Positions 1 to 11,190 of a DNA stretch of 64,000 nt are shown here, piece by piece. Numbering within the stretch: the stretch's first letter is position 1; every line of letters starts with the position of its first letter. Position numbers and translations under genes: made by a program. The stretch is from the NCBI RefSeq assembly GCF_030272615.1, contig NC_081406.1:235143922-235207921 (forward strand), read 5' to 3'. Below the pieces are notes generated by a model. The model saw only the letters and a list, made by a program, of their open reading frames with translations. It was not told the origin of the DNA and made no database searches. This stretch comes from Cryptomeria japonica. Its lineage: Eukaryota > Streptophyta > Pinopsida > Cupressales > Cupressaceae.

Positions 1-283
1 CGAGGGGAAGTTATGGTGATGATGAAGGGTTTAAATGGGGTGAAAGGGATGGAAACAAGATCATTTGTGACCGCGACTAGTGTGAAACTAGAGCTCTGAT
101 AGTGACATTTTGGAGGAGCGAGCAGCAGTCAGGATGCCAGTACCGATTATAGAGCATAGATTTGAGCGAGTCTGTCAGTTCCAGTGGCCAGACAACTACG
201 GACCAGCGGTATGTAAATTTGAATTTTGAATTTTTATGCATTTTTGATAGGCTGTTTGCTGAGCCCAAGTTGAGTCGGAGCAA

Positions 284-575
284 TAGCGCTGAAACTATGG
301 TTTTGGTGCTATTGCTCAATTAACTAGTGCTATGGTGCCACAATGGCGCTATTGGCCTATTGTTTGAGTGCTTCTGAAATGTTTTAGCGCTATTGTATGC
401 ATGTTTAGGCACTATTGATTAATAAGCACTATTGAGTGCTTAATTGAGTGCTATTGTTCTCAATTAGTGCTATTGTGTGGTTGTTTTAGCGCCTTTTGTA
501 GTTTGAGCACTGTTGGATAGCTTATTGAGCGCTATTGTTGGGGTTTAGCGCTATTGTTGATAAACTAGCGCTTTT
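284..575. repeat. Cluster of degenerate AGCGCTATTG motifs, copy in element A
   Basis: About fifteen variants of a ten-base motif close to AGCGCTATTG occur at roughly 20-base spacing, for example near 284, 343, 385, 445, 526 and 546. The core AGCGCT is its own reverse complement. The cluster lies between the antisense PMD gene and the missing 3' LTR. The same cluster occurs in element B (17433-17690), and in reversed orientation in the leader (15158-15392). Function unknown. Confidence 0.8.
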
Positions 576-838
576 TTTGTAGGATAAATAGATGCCCTAG
601 TTTGGATGAATAAAATCTCCCGATGCCAATGATGGATGGATGGTGATGTGAAGTGGGAGTTGTTTTGAACCATAGCAGCCTGATGAGACTTAGGTCATTT
701 TTAGGATAAATGCCTATTGAAGTCGAGGTTGCCATGATTGCTTACCTATTGAGACCCGAAGATACTTGATCAAAGTATCTGTTGATAGTCTAGGTTTAAA
801 CTTAAGAAAGTTTGAAACAAAACAACTGATGATGATTG

Positions 839-2835
839 ATGAATGTCCATGTGCAGGAGGATCTAGGCATGTTGCAGTTACGCGAGAGACATCTGGCGAC
901 ACAGGGGTTGCAGGATTGATTGACAGAGGCGGAGATAGATTATATTGCTACGACCTGATTGGATGAGGTGATGCACATGCATGTGATTCGGATGAATCAC
1001 GGATTGATCACACTATTAGCTGAGTGGTGGCACAGCAAGACATGCACCTTCCATCTAGCACAGGGGGAGATGATAGTGACCCTAGAGGATGTGTGGTGCA
1101 TCTTGCGGATTCTGATTTGGGGGGAGCTGGTCACGTATGATAAATCCTGGGGGACCCTTGCAGTTCAGAGGTTCTTTGATGAGGATATTTTTATTGATGA
1201 TGGCTCTATTGCCTGGGAGGAGATAGCGGAGTTATATGAGCCTCTACCAGCAGTTCTATTAGGTATCATGGGAGGACTTCTATGTCCTGACAAGTGATCA
1301 CATGGTTGGCCATGCAGTGGGGGTAGGTGATCGAGATGATGATTACCGAGGGGACCTGATTTACTTGGGGGTTGTGCGTGCTGGCGCACCTTTACCAAGA
1401 GTTGCATGAGGTGGTTTATCGGGGGAGGGGTTCCTTAGTAGTGGGAGTGACCATGCTTCATATTTGGGCCTGGGAGCACCTACCAGTGAGTCGACTAGTG
1501 AGTCTGAGATTCCACGTAGTAGATCAGTGGTATATGTTTATGTATAGCGGCATGATGAGTCAGCCTCACCTGGGGAAGTTAGAGTGGTGGCAGTGGGCAT
1601 TAGATGATCTAGATGCAGTCATATGGCGACCATATCTGGAGTACAAGCCTTGGGATGATGATGCAGAGGCATTGACCTATGTATTTATGACCCGATTCCT
1701 CATTGGGAGGACCTTGTACCATGTAGAGAGACAGGTGTCTGGGAGAGTGATGAGGTAGTTTGGACGGCAGCAGGGACTGCCTAGTGGATCAGGGGAGTAT
1801 GCACGAGTGATTTGAGAGAGGTACGCCTGGGGGCCAGTGCTGCCGTATGACCAGGCACTGGTAGAATTTCAGATGCTATACGCGAGACCATGGGACATAT
1901 GATCAAGGGTCATGGATGCAGGAGTAGTAGATGAGTACACGTAGTACCGAGCAGCGCACCCAGTCCTACGGATATCTGATCCAGCAAAGCTGATTCTAGA
2001 TTTTGAGGATGAGAGGGGACAGAGATGAAGGAGGGTAGGAGGTCAAGGACCGAGAGAAGGTGGAGGAGGTGGAGGAGAGGGTGGAGATGGAGGTGGAGGA
2101 GGAGGTGGTGGTGGAGGAGGAGGAGGAGGGTTGGGGATGCGGATTCAGTGGAGAGGGAGAGGTAGACTGCCACTATAGATTTCATAGGGACTGTTGATAC
2201 AGGGAGGAGCTGGACTGGGTGGTAGGGGTATGGAGAGGGAGATCCCGATGGACAGAGGGGAGAGAGCTACTGGAGAGGGTGGTACAGGTGAGGCTGCTAT
2301 GGATACCAGGGAGGGAGCCACTAGAGATCTTCGGGATCACATGATAGCACATTTGCAGACCTGGGTAGAGGATTTAGAGGTGGAGGTGGCAGCTAGGGAT
2401 GTGCAGCTATTTGCATGGGAGTGAAAGCTAGTTGTAGTGCTGCAAGAGAGGGATAGTGCAGTGGAGAGATTAGCAGAGCTGCAGGAGAGAGTTTGGGTTG
2501 GAGTAGGAGCACAGGGGCCTATAGGGGAGGTGATGAGGGAGATGCGGCGAGCACAGGCGGAGATAGAGTACTGGCAGGGGTTATATGAGTAGGTGGTACC
2601 ATCCAGTCAGCGAGCATTGAGCTATTCGTAGATGCGATAGGATAGATCAAAGCGATCGCAGAGGATGTAGAGCAGTGGGGGTGTGATGGGTCCTCTGCGG
2701 AGGGAGAGATCAGGGGATGCAGGAGTGAGTGGGGGTTCGATGAGGCCTCCACAGAGAGATGGATAAGGTGGTGTGGGTACCAGTGGGGGAGTAGGTGGTG
2801 ATGGTGGTACAACATCTGGCCAGAGTGGCATTTGA
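839..2835 (+). pseudogene. Antisense extra gene of element A: plant mobile domain (PMD) plus coiled-coil tail, broken
   Basis: Reads opposite to the retroelement's gag-pol. The N-terminal part (839-1297) matches the start of a PMD, with the phrases FHLAQGEMIVTLEDV and LPAVLLG; the domain continues after a frameshift at 1372-1758 (HIWAWEHL, RPYLEY, WDDDAEAL). A glycine-rich, purine-biased stretch at 2040-2130 and a helical tail (2194-2580; EVEVAARDVQL, LAELQERV, MRRAQAEIEYW) follow, then a proline/glycine-rich end stopping at 2833. Two TGA codons (near 917 and 956) stand where element B has arginine codons, and a one-base loss near 1303 shifts frame. PMD proteins include host silencing factors of the MAIL1 type, but antisense PMD genes between integrase and 3' LTR are known from Tat elements, so this is an element gene. 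Its molecular role is not established. Confidence 0.82.
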
Positions 2836-5424
2836 GAGAGCATTTTTGCATATATATATTGTATCATTGTTTATTTTTTGGACTGTATCTTGGATGGCTC
2901 TTGGTAGCCGATTTTGTAGACTTCATTGTACTCTGATATATGAGATGATATATATGAGGAGATCCCATATTTTGATGATATGCAGTTGATATGTATGGAT
3001 GTTTATGCAGGATGATGAGTTATTGCTTAGATGGATATGTGTATATGTATGCATTTTATGAGATGTTTCTTATATGCATGTTTTTATGATGATTGATGAT
3101 GTTGGATACTAACATATGAATGCAGGTTTATACATGTGTGCATGTTTTTTATTTTTAATGTAATGCTTTATGTATGTAATGCTATGATGATGATGTATGT
3201 TTATGATGAGTTAGGAACAAGATTTTGGTGTTTCCGATTTTGATAAAAGGATGAGATAATTTATGCGATGATGTTAATGCAATGGTTGAAGGAATGATGT
3301 TATGTATGGATATGTATCTAGATGTTTTTAAATGAATGTAATATGGATAAACAAAATGTAAAGTACAAATGTTTATATGATAATGTCTAAATGAATGCAT
3401 ATGTATAATGGATATATAAATAACATGAACCAATGTGTGGAAACAAATGGATTTATGATTCTAAATGCTTAAATATGATTAAGTAAAAAATGATAATGTG
3501 ATGATAATGGAACTCATGGCTTGAATAACTGCACCTTAATGCAATTAAAAAAAAAAAAAAGGATAATGTATGCAATGTGAATGAATTCTAAAATGTGCAT
3601 AATAAGATTTTTAATAATGGATGAATGAATGCACCTTTTCACTAATGAATAGATAAATGAATGTATGTAATGATAAATGATAAAGGATAATGAAATGATG
3701 ATGGATAATCGACACTAAATGAATGCATAGTAAATGGTTAATACAATCAAGGACAATTTTATCATATGAATGAATCTAATTATTTATGGTTTATGTAATG
3801 ATGCAAATGATTAATGAAAAATAATGTCAAAAATGAACTATATGCAATGTTAAGTTAAAAATGACATGAATGTACTTAATGCAAGATGCAACTAAATGTA
3901 ATGTTGATATGATCATGAGGAATGCAAGGTTTTTGAGATTTTGTATGATGCATTGATGATGTATCAGAGTACTCGGTCGTGATTGTATCCAAGACCAGCT
4001 CAATTCTTACATAACTGTTCATATGAACCTTGTTTACTTTTGGCATATAAATCATACATATGAATGAGTGAATGGATGGGTGATTATGCAACAGAATGTA
4101 ATATATAAATAGATGAGATGAAATGATGATCCATAGTGCTCTATTTTCATCATTGAGCTTTAAAATGTTGGAAGAAAATACAAACATCTTGACATAATGA
4201 TTCAAGATGACCTGAGTATTTCTTTCACGGATTTTATATAGCAAGTTAATACAAACGACTTGATATAAGGGTCAAGTCGACTAGAGTATTGCTTGTGGAA
4301 CAGACAAGGATTATCTCCATTCATGCATGACTTGGATCGTCTTCCTTGATCTTAAGCTGATCATATCCTGAGACAAGTGCATACCGTACTAAGAGATAAA
4401 AACCTTTATCCAATTTTGGATGAGGAGGAACCAAAGAAGGAGCATTGTACCTGCCAACAAACAGTATATACATAAAGAATAAAGAATAGGGATCCTTGGT
4501 AATGGTTCATGCTCATATGGTCGAGGTATACGCTGAAGCCGTAATGATCTATGACTGCATTTTGCATAAGATCACGTAGCTTGGTGAACTTCCCACGTAG
4601 ACACCATTAGTACATGCCCTAGTACTTCATCGGAAATAATGCGCAAATGATACAAAAATAATGCTAAAAGATCCCGATACAGATAAACTAATGATTTTTC
4701 TCACAAATCAACCAAGTATTTGATAGCTTAACATAATTTTCTTGTCAAAGAAAACGTCACTTTTGTCTTTGTTTTGGTAAGGAAGGATGCATCCTTGTTA
4801 AAGACAGTTTTGATTTGTTGATGTTGATTGTATGGTTTGATTGATAAGTGGTCATCATGTGAGTATTTTGTCAATGTTTGTTTTGTATCTGTGCGGATGA
4901 GTATGTACAAGGTGTTGCCATGTTTTTGTGTGATTTCCAATGGTTTTTCGTTGTTTGTGGATTTTGTGAGACATTTTTGAATGTTTTTGGATTTTGTGAA
5001 ATAGTTTTGAATGTTTTAGCCAATGAATCACCAATAATGTAGAATCCACTTCCATCAACTAGATTTTAAGGGCATTGCCCCCAAGTTGGACATGACCATG
5101 AAAAAGCGGGATGCAAGATGCATGAAGTACTTTCTTTGATTACAGATCAAATAACAAGCCATGGTTTAGATGGATGGATGTGTGTATGCACTGAATGTGA
5201 TCGCAACGAGCTTGAAAGATACTAGAGCCATTGTTTTTATGAGTGGCACCTATTTGCCAGGTTTTCACCATCGCACTTACCCAAGGTGCCACCGGAGTGT
5301 TTGTTCACCATTTGGATGCATGATTTTTTCTTACTATTTTGATGTTTTTGTATTTGTTCAGGACATTTTTCTGAATTTTTTTGGTATTTTCTGGTATGCA
5401 GGGGAGCCTGATGCACTGTACAGT
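2836..5424 (-). other. Non-coding 3' region of element A between integrase and antisense gene
   Basis: AT-rich, low-complexity sequence dominated by ATGAATG/GATAATG-like strings from about 2990 to 3960, then ordinary AT-rich sequence. Open frames here (for example 3876-4244, 4728-5058 on the minus strand) have no recognisable domain and a composition explained by the simple repeats. A long 3' untranslated region with degenerate repeats is normal for Tat/Ogre elements. I see no separate gene. Confidence 0.6.
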
Positions 5425-6640
5425 TTAGGTATAAAACCGTTTGAGGTGCATGTTGTTGATTGGATCTACGAGTGGTTCTCCTTCTGATGTAGCCAACTGA
5501 TATGCCCTGGACCTGAATACAGCAGTGACAACATATGGGCCTAGCCAGTTGATTCAAACTTGCCCTGATGTTCTCTATTTGGTTGGTTGCAAGGATTCTC
5601 ACAAAGAACAAGATCACCTACCTCAAATGTACGAGGTCTAACTTGATGATTGTAGCTTCTGCTCATGCGTTGCTGATAGGCTTTGAGATGGTTGTATGTA
5701 GCTTGTCGCTTCTCATCAAGTAACTCTAAGTCTTGGAGGCGTGAGGCTCTATATGCTTCATCATCTATCAGATTGTGCAAGGAAACCTGTAGTGATGTTA
5801 TCTCAACCTCAATAGGTAAGATAGCTTTGGCACCATAGACCAATGAGTAGGGAGTTACGCCTATAGGGGTTCAAATGCTAGTTTGATATGCCCATAATGC
5901 TGGATTCAGTTGAACATGCCAATCATGGCCAGCATCATTGACTGTCTTTTTTAGGATCCTCAATATGTTTTTATTGGATGCTTTGGCCTGACCATTGCCT
6001 TGTGGGTAATAGGGAGTGGAAAAGCGATGTTGGATATGAAATTTCTCACAAAGTTCACGGACATCTTGATTTTTGAAAGGAAGACTGTTATTTGTGATGA
6101 TGGACATGAGCACACCATACCGGTAGATGTTGTAATTGAGGATGAATGAGGCAATCTGCTTGTCAGTGACTTGGGTAAGTGAAACAGCTTCGATCCACTT
6201 TGTGAAATATTCGGTGGTGGTAATAATGAATTTATGGCCATTGGATGAAGATGGATGAATCTTACCCACAAGGTCAAGGCCCCATTGACAAAAGGCCATC
6301 GTGTTGTGATTGGTTGCAATTCCTGGGCTGGTGCATGTATCAGGTCGCCATGAACTTGACATTTCTTGCATTTTCTGACAAAGTAGTAGGAATCTTTTTC
6401 CATATATGGCCAATAGTATCCATTGCGTAGGAGTTTCTTGGCTAGTGATGGACCACTTGAGTGAGTCCCACAAATTCCTTCATGGACTTCTTCCAAAGCC
6501 TTTGTTATCTCACCTTGTTCTAGACATCGAAGGAGAGTACCATCAAGACCGCGTCGGTATAGGGTTTCAGCAATAATGGTATATCGAGCAGTTTGGCGAA
6601 TGAAGGTTTTACGTTGGTTATTTGATTGGTTGGGAGGAAG
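5425..6640 (-). pseudogene. Integrase of element A (Tat type), inactive
   Basis: Zinc-binding N-terminus near 6500-6340 (EVHEGICGTHSSG, then CKKCQVHGD), catalytic core about 6300-5880 and C-terminal GPY-type segment about 5840-5430 (WLGPYVVTAVF), ending in a stop at 5425. No chromodomain follows, as expected for Tat. In the core the first aspartate (GLDLVG) is kept. The second lies in SIITNNSLPFKN, where D is N, and the glutamate lies in GQAKASNKN, where E is K, so two of the three catalytic acids are gone. A frameshift near 6260-6300 separates the finger from the core and a stop precedes 5843. The enzyme would have inserted the cDNA into the genome. Confidence 0.88.
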
Positions 6641-6769
6641 GGTGTGATCGCGGAGATAGGTGTAGAAATCACCATACCATGGGGATTCAGAACCAACAAG
6701 GTGACATATCATTTTGGATTTGGGGATATCATAATTGGGAATCCAAAGTTGTTCTACCAAGAACTCGTA

Positions 6770-7172
6770 GCGTATTGAATTTTGTGGAAGATCTAGGAGA
6801 GATGCAATGGTAGCCATAGCGTCAGCAGCTCGATTCTGATCTCTTAGTATCTGCTCAAAAGTGATAGTAGTAAATGATGTCTTTAAAGTGTCCACCATTT
6901 GCTTATATGGCATGAGTTTATCATCCTTGGTCTGATATTCATTAGTTGCTTGTCGAATGACCAGTTGTGAGTCGCCATATACTTGTAGTTCTTATAATTT
7001 CCATTGTACAGCTAGCCTAAGTCTTATGATCAAGGCCTCATACTCATACTCTGCAATGTTGTTAATGCATGCAAATGTGAGCTTGTAAGACTTTGAGATG
7101 CTGTCACCTTGAGATGTGATAAACAGAATGCTTGCTCCCAAGCCATGCCTAGTGTATGAACCATCAAAGTAT
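6770..7172 (-). pseudogene. Second (archaeal-like) RNase H of element A
   Basis: The segment starting PWKLYFDGSYTRHGLGAS and continuing NIAEYEYEALIIRL, VYGDSQLVIRQA and RDQNRAADAMA is an RNase H fold. All four acidic positions are visible (D in FDGS, E in AEYEYEA, D in GDSQ, D in AADA). It lies between the degenerate native RNase H and the integrase, the position of the extra archaeal-type RNase H acquired by Tat elements. One in-frame stop after QWKL (near 6992) breaks it. It would remove the RNA strand during reverse transcription. Confidence 0.85.
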
Positions 7173-7289
7173 AATTTCCATGGTTGTGTTGTTGTGAGCA
7201 TGAATATCTCTTCATATGGAAAATTGGAAATGAGAGGATGATCACCTATGAGGGGTGCATTGGCCAACTGATCTACAATAACTTGACCT

Positions 7290-8569
7290 TTGATAGCTTT
7301 ACAGTCCATGTACTCGATGTAAAATTCACTTAGAATCATCACCCATTTGGCCAAGCGACCTATCAATGCTGCCTTGCTGAGTAAATACTTGAGTGGATCA
7401 ATCTTTGCAATGAGTTGTACCTTATGCGTCAATAGATAATGCCTTAATTTAGTGGTTGCTAAGATTACTGCTAGACAAGCTCGCTCAATAGGTGTGTAAT
7501 TGAATTCATTGCCAACCAGTGTTCAAGAGATGTAGTAAACAGCACACTCTTTTCCTTCTGCATTATGTTGTGCCAGTAGTACACCCAATGTTGTACTTGT
7601 TGTTGAGATATAGAGTAACAACGGTCTACTTGGATCTGGTGGGATCAACAATGATGGATTCATGAGATAGTCTTTAAGCATCTGAAATGCTTGCTGGCAT
7701 TAGAGATCCCACTGAAAGCAGATGTTCTTGTGTAGTAGGTGTGTGAATGGGTGACACTTATCAGCCAATTGTGCAATGAATCTTCAGATGGATTGAAGCC
7801 ACCCTTGTAATGTCCTTAGCTGACTGATATTCTTTGGAGGTGGCATGTCCATGATTGCTTTTACCTTTGTTGGGTCGACCTCAATACCTTTGCTTGAGAC
7901 AATGTATCCTAGAAGCTTCCTAGAGGTTACTCCAAAGACACATTTCTTTGGGTTGAGTCAAACTTGGTATTGTTCCAGTCTATCAAAGATTTTATCTAAG
8001 ATGTGGAGATGCCCTGCTCTGGTGAGTGATTTTGCTAGTAAGTCATCAACATAATCTTCCATCATAGTATGCATCATGTCATGGAAGATGGTGGTCATTT
8101 CTCTTTGATAAGTCACTCCTGCATTCTTTAGACCAAAAGACATTACATTCCAGCAATATGTGCCCCATGGACATGTGAAGGTTGTCTTATGTTGATCTTC
8201 TGGTGCGATCTTTATCTGATTGCCTGAAAATCCATCCATGAGTGAAAGCATGGCATGTCCTACTGTCAGATCCACTATGATGTCGATATTTGGTAGGGGG
8301 AAGTCATCCTTAGGACATGCCTTATTCAGATCTCAGAAGTTAGTACAAATGCGGATGCCCTCTTTTGGTTTGCCGACAGGCACAATGTTGGAGATCCATT
8401 CTGCATAATCAATTGGTCTAATGAATCCAACATCTAGGAGTTTCTTGAGTTCTATTTTGACTAGCACTGCAATTTGAGGATGCATCTTACGAAGCTCCTG
8501 CTTGACAAGTTTGGCTCCTTCTACTACGGTAAGGTGATGCATGACTAAATCAGGATCAAGCCCAGGCAT
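7290..8569 (-). pseudogene. Reverse transcriptase and degenerate native RNase H of element A
   Basis: One frame with several in-frame stops. RT landmarks are LLDVGFIRPIDYAEWISN, NIVPVGKPKEGIRIC, LMDGFSGNQIKIAPEDQ, CPWGTYCWNVMSFGLKNAG and the catalytic YVDD (8042-8053). The connection domain follows with GYIVSSKGIEVDP. The tethered RNase H (about 7640-7290) keeps the shape (ERACLAVI, LRHYLLTH, DPLKYLL), but its first acidic site reads YISTTSTTLG, lacking the usual aspartate. Loss of native RNase H residues with a second RNase H downstream is characteristic of Tat elements. Confidence 0.88.
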
Positions 8570-8619
8570 GTCTACATATGACCATGCAAAGTTGATATGA
8601 TGCTTCTGGAAGAACTCTA

Positions 8620-9940
8620 TAAATTTAGGCTATTCCTCTGGAGTGAGAAGAGATGCCAGATGTATGAGGTGAGGATTTTCAGGAGTCCCCACATTGCATT
8701 CTTTGGTTTCCTTGATGAGAATTGTTGATCGTTCCTGTTGTGTACTAGCAGGGAGGATGTCAAACCCTTCATCCTCTGGCACCTCAGAGAGGTTTTCACC
8801 ATTGGATATGCTCTTTCTTTTTACTTTTGTTGGATCAAATAGTGCCACAGTGTGGTTTTCACTAGAAGATCCATGTTTTATTGTTATATTTTTGCAGCTG
8901 AAAGGTTTGGCATCCACCCCAAAGTATGTTGCGCTATTAAGTTCAATGGCGAATCCAACTTTGTGATCCATTCTTGGTAGGTTATCCCTTAATTCCAAAA
9001 AGTCAATGATGGCCTCATCATTTTGGAAGAGGTCAAGACATGGGGGATTTGGTTGGTTCCATTTGATGAGTTCAGGGTGGATAATGGGCATTACTTCATC
9101 GATTAGGTTAAGTGTGTTAGATGTATTAGTGAGGGTTAAGACATTATGGTGAAGGTCGTTGATGGTACTCTCCTTGTCAGAATTAGGCGTAGGATGAGAT
9201 GTAGGGTCTATGGAAGATGTTTCCAGTTCAGGATCCCAAGTGGTCTTTATCTGTGCTTCTCCATAAACAGGGGTGTCTTTGCATTGTGGAGGTAGTGATG
9301 TATCTTCCTCATCTGAAGTGTTAAGCTATATAGAATCAAATTCCCACTCATGTGAGTCAGTCTCTGAGTCACTTTCTAGCATCTGATTACTATACCATAC
9401 TGGGATGTCCTTTGAGTTAAATATTGCAGGTGTGATTGGTTGATGTATCTTTGTAGTGATCAGTGCTGCAAGAAGGTCAATGGGGATTAAAGAATCTGGT
9501 ACAGGGAGTATCGGTAGTGTTGACTCAGTGGCTTCTGCTGGAACTATTGGTGTCGTAGATGATGCTGTGGCTTCTGATACAGTTGCTGCTGCTAATGGTG
9601 TTGCTGATGGGATTACTGGTTCGCTTGGTGGGATGAATGGCATTGGTGATGGTTGTGTTGGGATTCTGAGCCTCGGTGGGGTAGTTGTGATGGTGCTTGA
9701 TGTTGCTTTGATAATGAAAGGTGTCCTTTTTGTAGTAGGCTGACATAATGGTTTGTTGGGTTTTCCTTTCAATTTGAGTTTAGGAAATATCTCTTTTTCA
9801 AAGCCTAGGCCTGTATTACCTTTGGGATTTAATTCTGGCAGTAGAGGTTCATGTCGCCCTTGTTTGCAATATCCTAAAGCACTCTGACCATCATACCCCA
9901 TCCTTTGCATAATGAGGAGACCTTTGCCATACTGATCCAT
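8620..9940 (-). pseudogene. G-patch segment and linker between protease and RT of element A
   Basis: At 9940-9800 the translation (YGKGLLIMQRMGYDGQSALG, then GRHEPLLPE and NTGLGFEKE) has the spaced aromatic/glycine pattern of a G-patch, a short RNA-helicase or RNA binding motif. It is followed by a proline/threonine/serine-rich linker (9750-9326) and an acidic spacer ending in the pre-RT segment IIHPELIKWNQPNPP...LRMDH at 9091-8630. G-patches directly after protease are known in betaretroviruses and in some plant Ty3/gypsy polyproteins. Same frame as the RT, separated by stops. The role in the plant element is inferred to be RNA or helicase recruitment. Confidence 0.7.
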
Positions 9941-10079
9941 AGGAAGTTTAACTTGTGGTATATCAGTGGTGATGGGATCTTTATAGATCCATTTCGCTAA
10001 GTCCTCATCTTGGGTTTCTTCTTATTGACTTTTTCCAAGGATGAAAGGTGTCAAAGCACATGTGGGCATGATTAGTGGT

Positions 10080-11190
10080 TGCTATAGTAACTGTTGTGGT
10101 TTACCATGTGTTCTAGGAGAAGTGGGCATTTGTCTCACATAAAAGAGTTGACTCAAGTTGTATTCCCCAGGACCTTCCTCTGCTATTTTCATTTTGAGAT
10201 TTTCTTGCTTTGGTATAGTGGTATTCGAACTAGCAAGAGAGGCGGGACTTATATATGTTGTGGAGGAAATGGCTTCTCTATTATGAGGAATGGTAATCTC
10301 TGGTTGATGGCTGATATTATGGCAATACGCAAAGGGATTTCAATCACCCAGGATTGTGATCTCTACACCGTTATGTGGGAACTTGATACATTGATGGTAG
10401 GTAGATGGAACGGCTTGCATGGCATGTATCCAAGGTCTTCCTAACAATAGATTGTATGGCAGAGGAAGGTCCAAACCCTAACAGCTGATGTGATTCACAA
10501 CGGAGCCCACTCGGATTGGTAGTACCACAACTCCTTTGGATGAACGCTTTGCATCATCATAAGCTTTGATTGTGATCTTGTTGCGAGGATCCACTGATTC
10601 TATGGCATATCCCAATACTATGACCAACTATAGTGTACAAATATTCAGGCCTACTCCATTATCGATCAAGACTCGCTTGATCCTATGTTGGTTGATAAAG
10701 CCTTCAATGTGTAGTGAAGCGTTATGAGGTTGCTGGAAGGAAGAGTTGTCACTTTTGGAAAAAGTGAGACAAGGTGATGACTTTAGACTTCCAGCCATGG
10801 CTTGAAATTGGTCTATATTTAGGTTTGCAGGAACTGACACCTCTTGGAGTGCTTGATCCAAGATAGTTTTATGAGATGGCGATAGGCGCAAAAGCTCTAA
10901 AATGGATATAAGCGCAGGTGTTTTGTCTAATTGTTCCACAAGATTGTACTGCTTTGGGATGGAGGTGGTGCCTTGTGGAGCTGCTTTTATGGTAACCTTA
11001 TTGCGACGCATAACAACATTGCAATTTGAGTTGGGATTTTTGAAGGTTATAGTTGCAACTTGTTCACTGGCATCATATAGATGATTTATAGTGTAACTAT
11101 ATGCAGCCTGTGTATAATCAGTGGTATCAGTGCCTTGCCTAGAAGTGGAAGGACCTCTTTGATCTTGTAATAGAAGTGGATTTTTGAACA
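10080..11190 (-). pseudogene. Aspartic protease of element A
   Basis: The catalytic loop reads VLIDNGVGLNICTL around 10655-10663, that is DNG instead of the usual D-S/T-G; related Tat elements commonly show DNG-A. Upstream is the helical segment LDKTPALISILELLRLSP typical of Tat. Downstream lies [21 protein letters not shown] (about 10460-10390), the second conserved retropepsin region. A stop right after the catalytic loop (TATAG, near 10628) and another near 10480 break the frame. It would have cleaved Gag and Pol. Confidence 0.85.

Noticed and set aside
839-2835. PMD gene as a host MAIL/MAIN gene
   Set aside because: Two copies lie at the same place in tandem retroelements, antisense to pol; it is element-borne.
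9456-9743. Plus-strand Val/Ala/Gly-rich open frame
   Set aside because: Antisense shadow of the Pro/Thr-rich linker in the Tat polyprotein.
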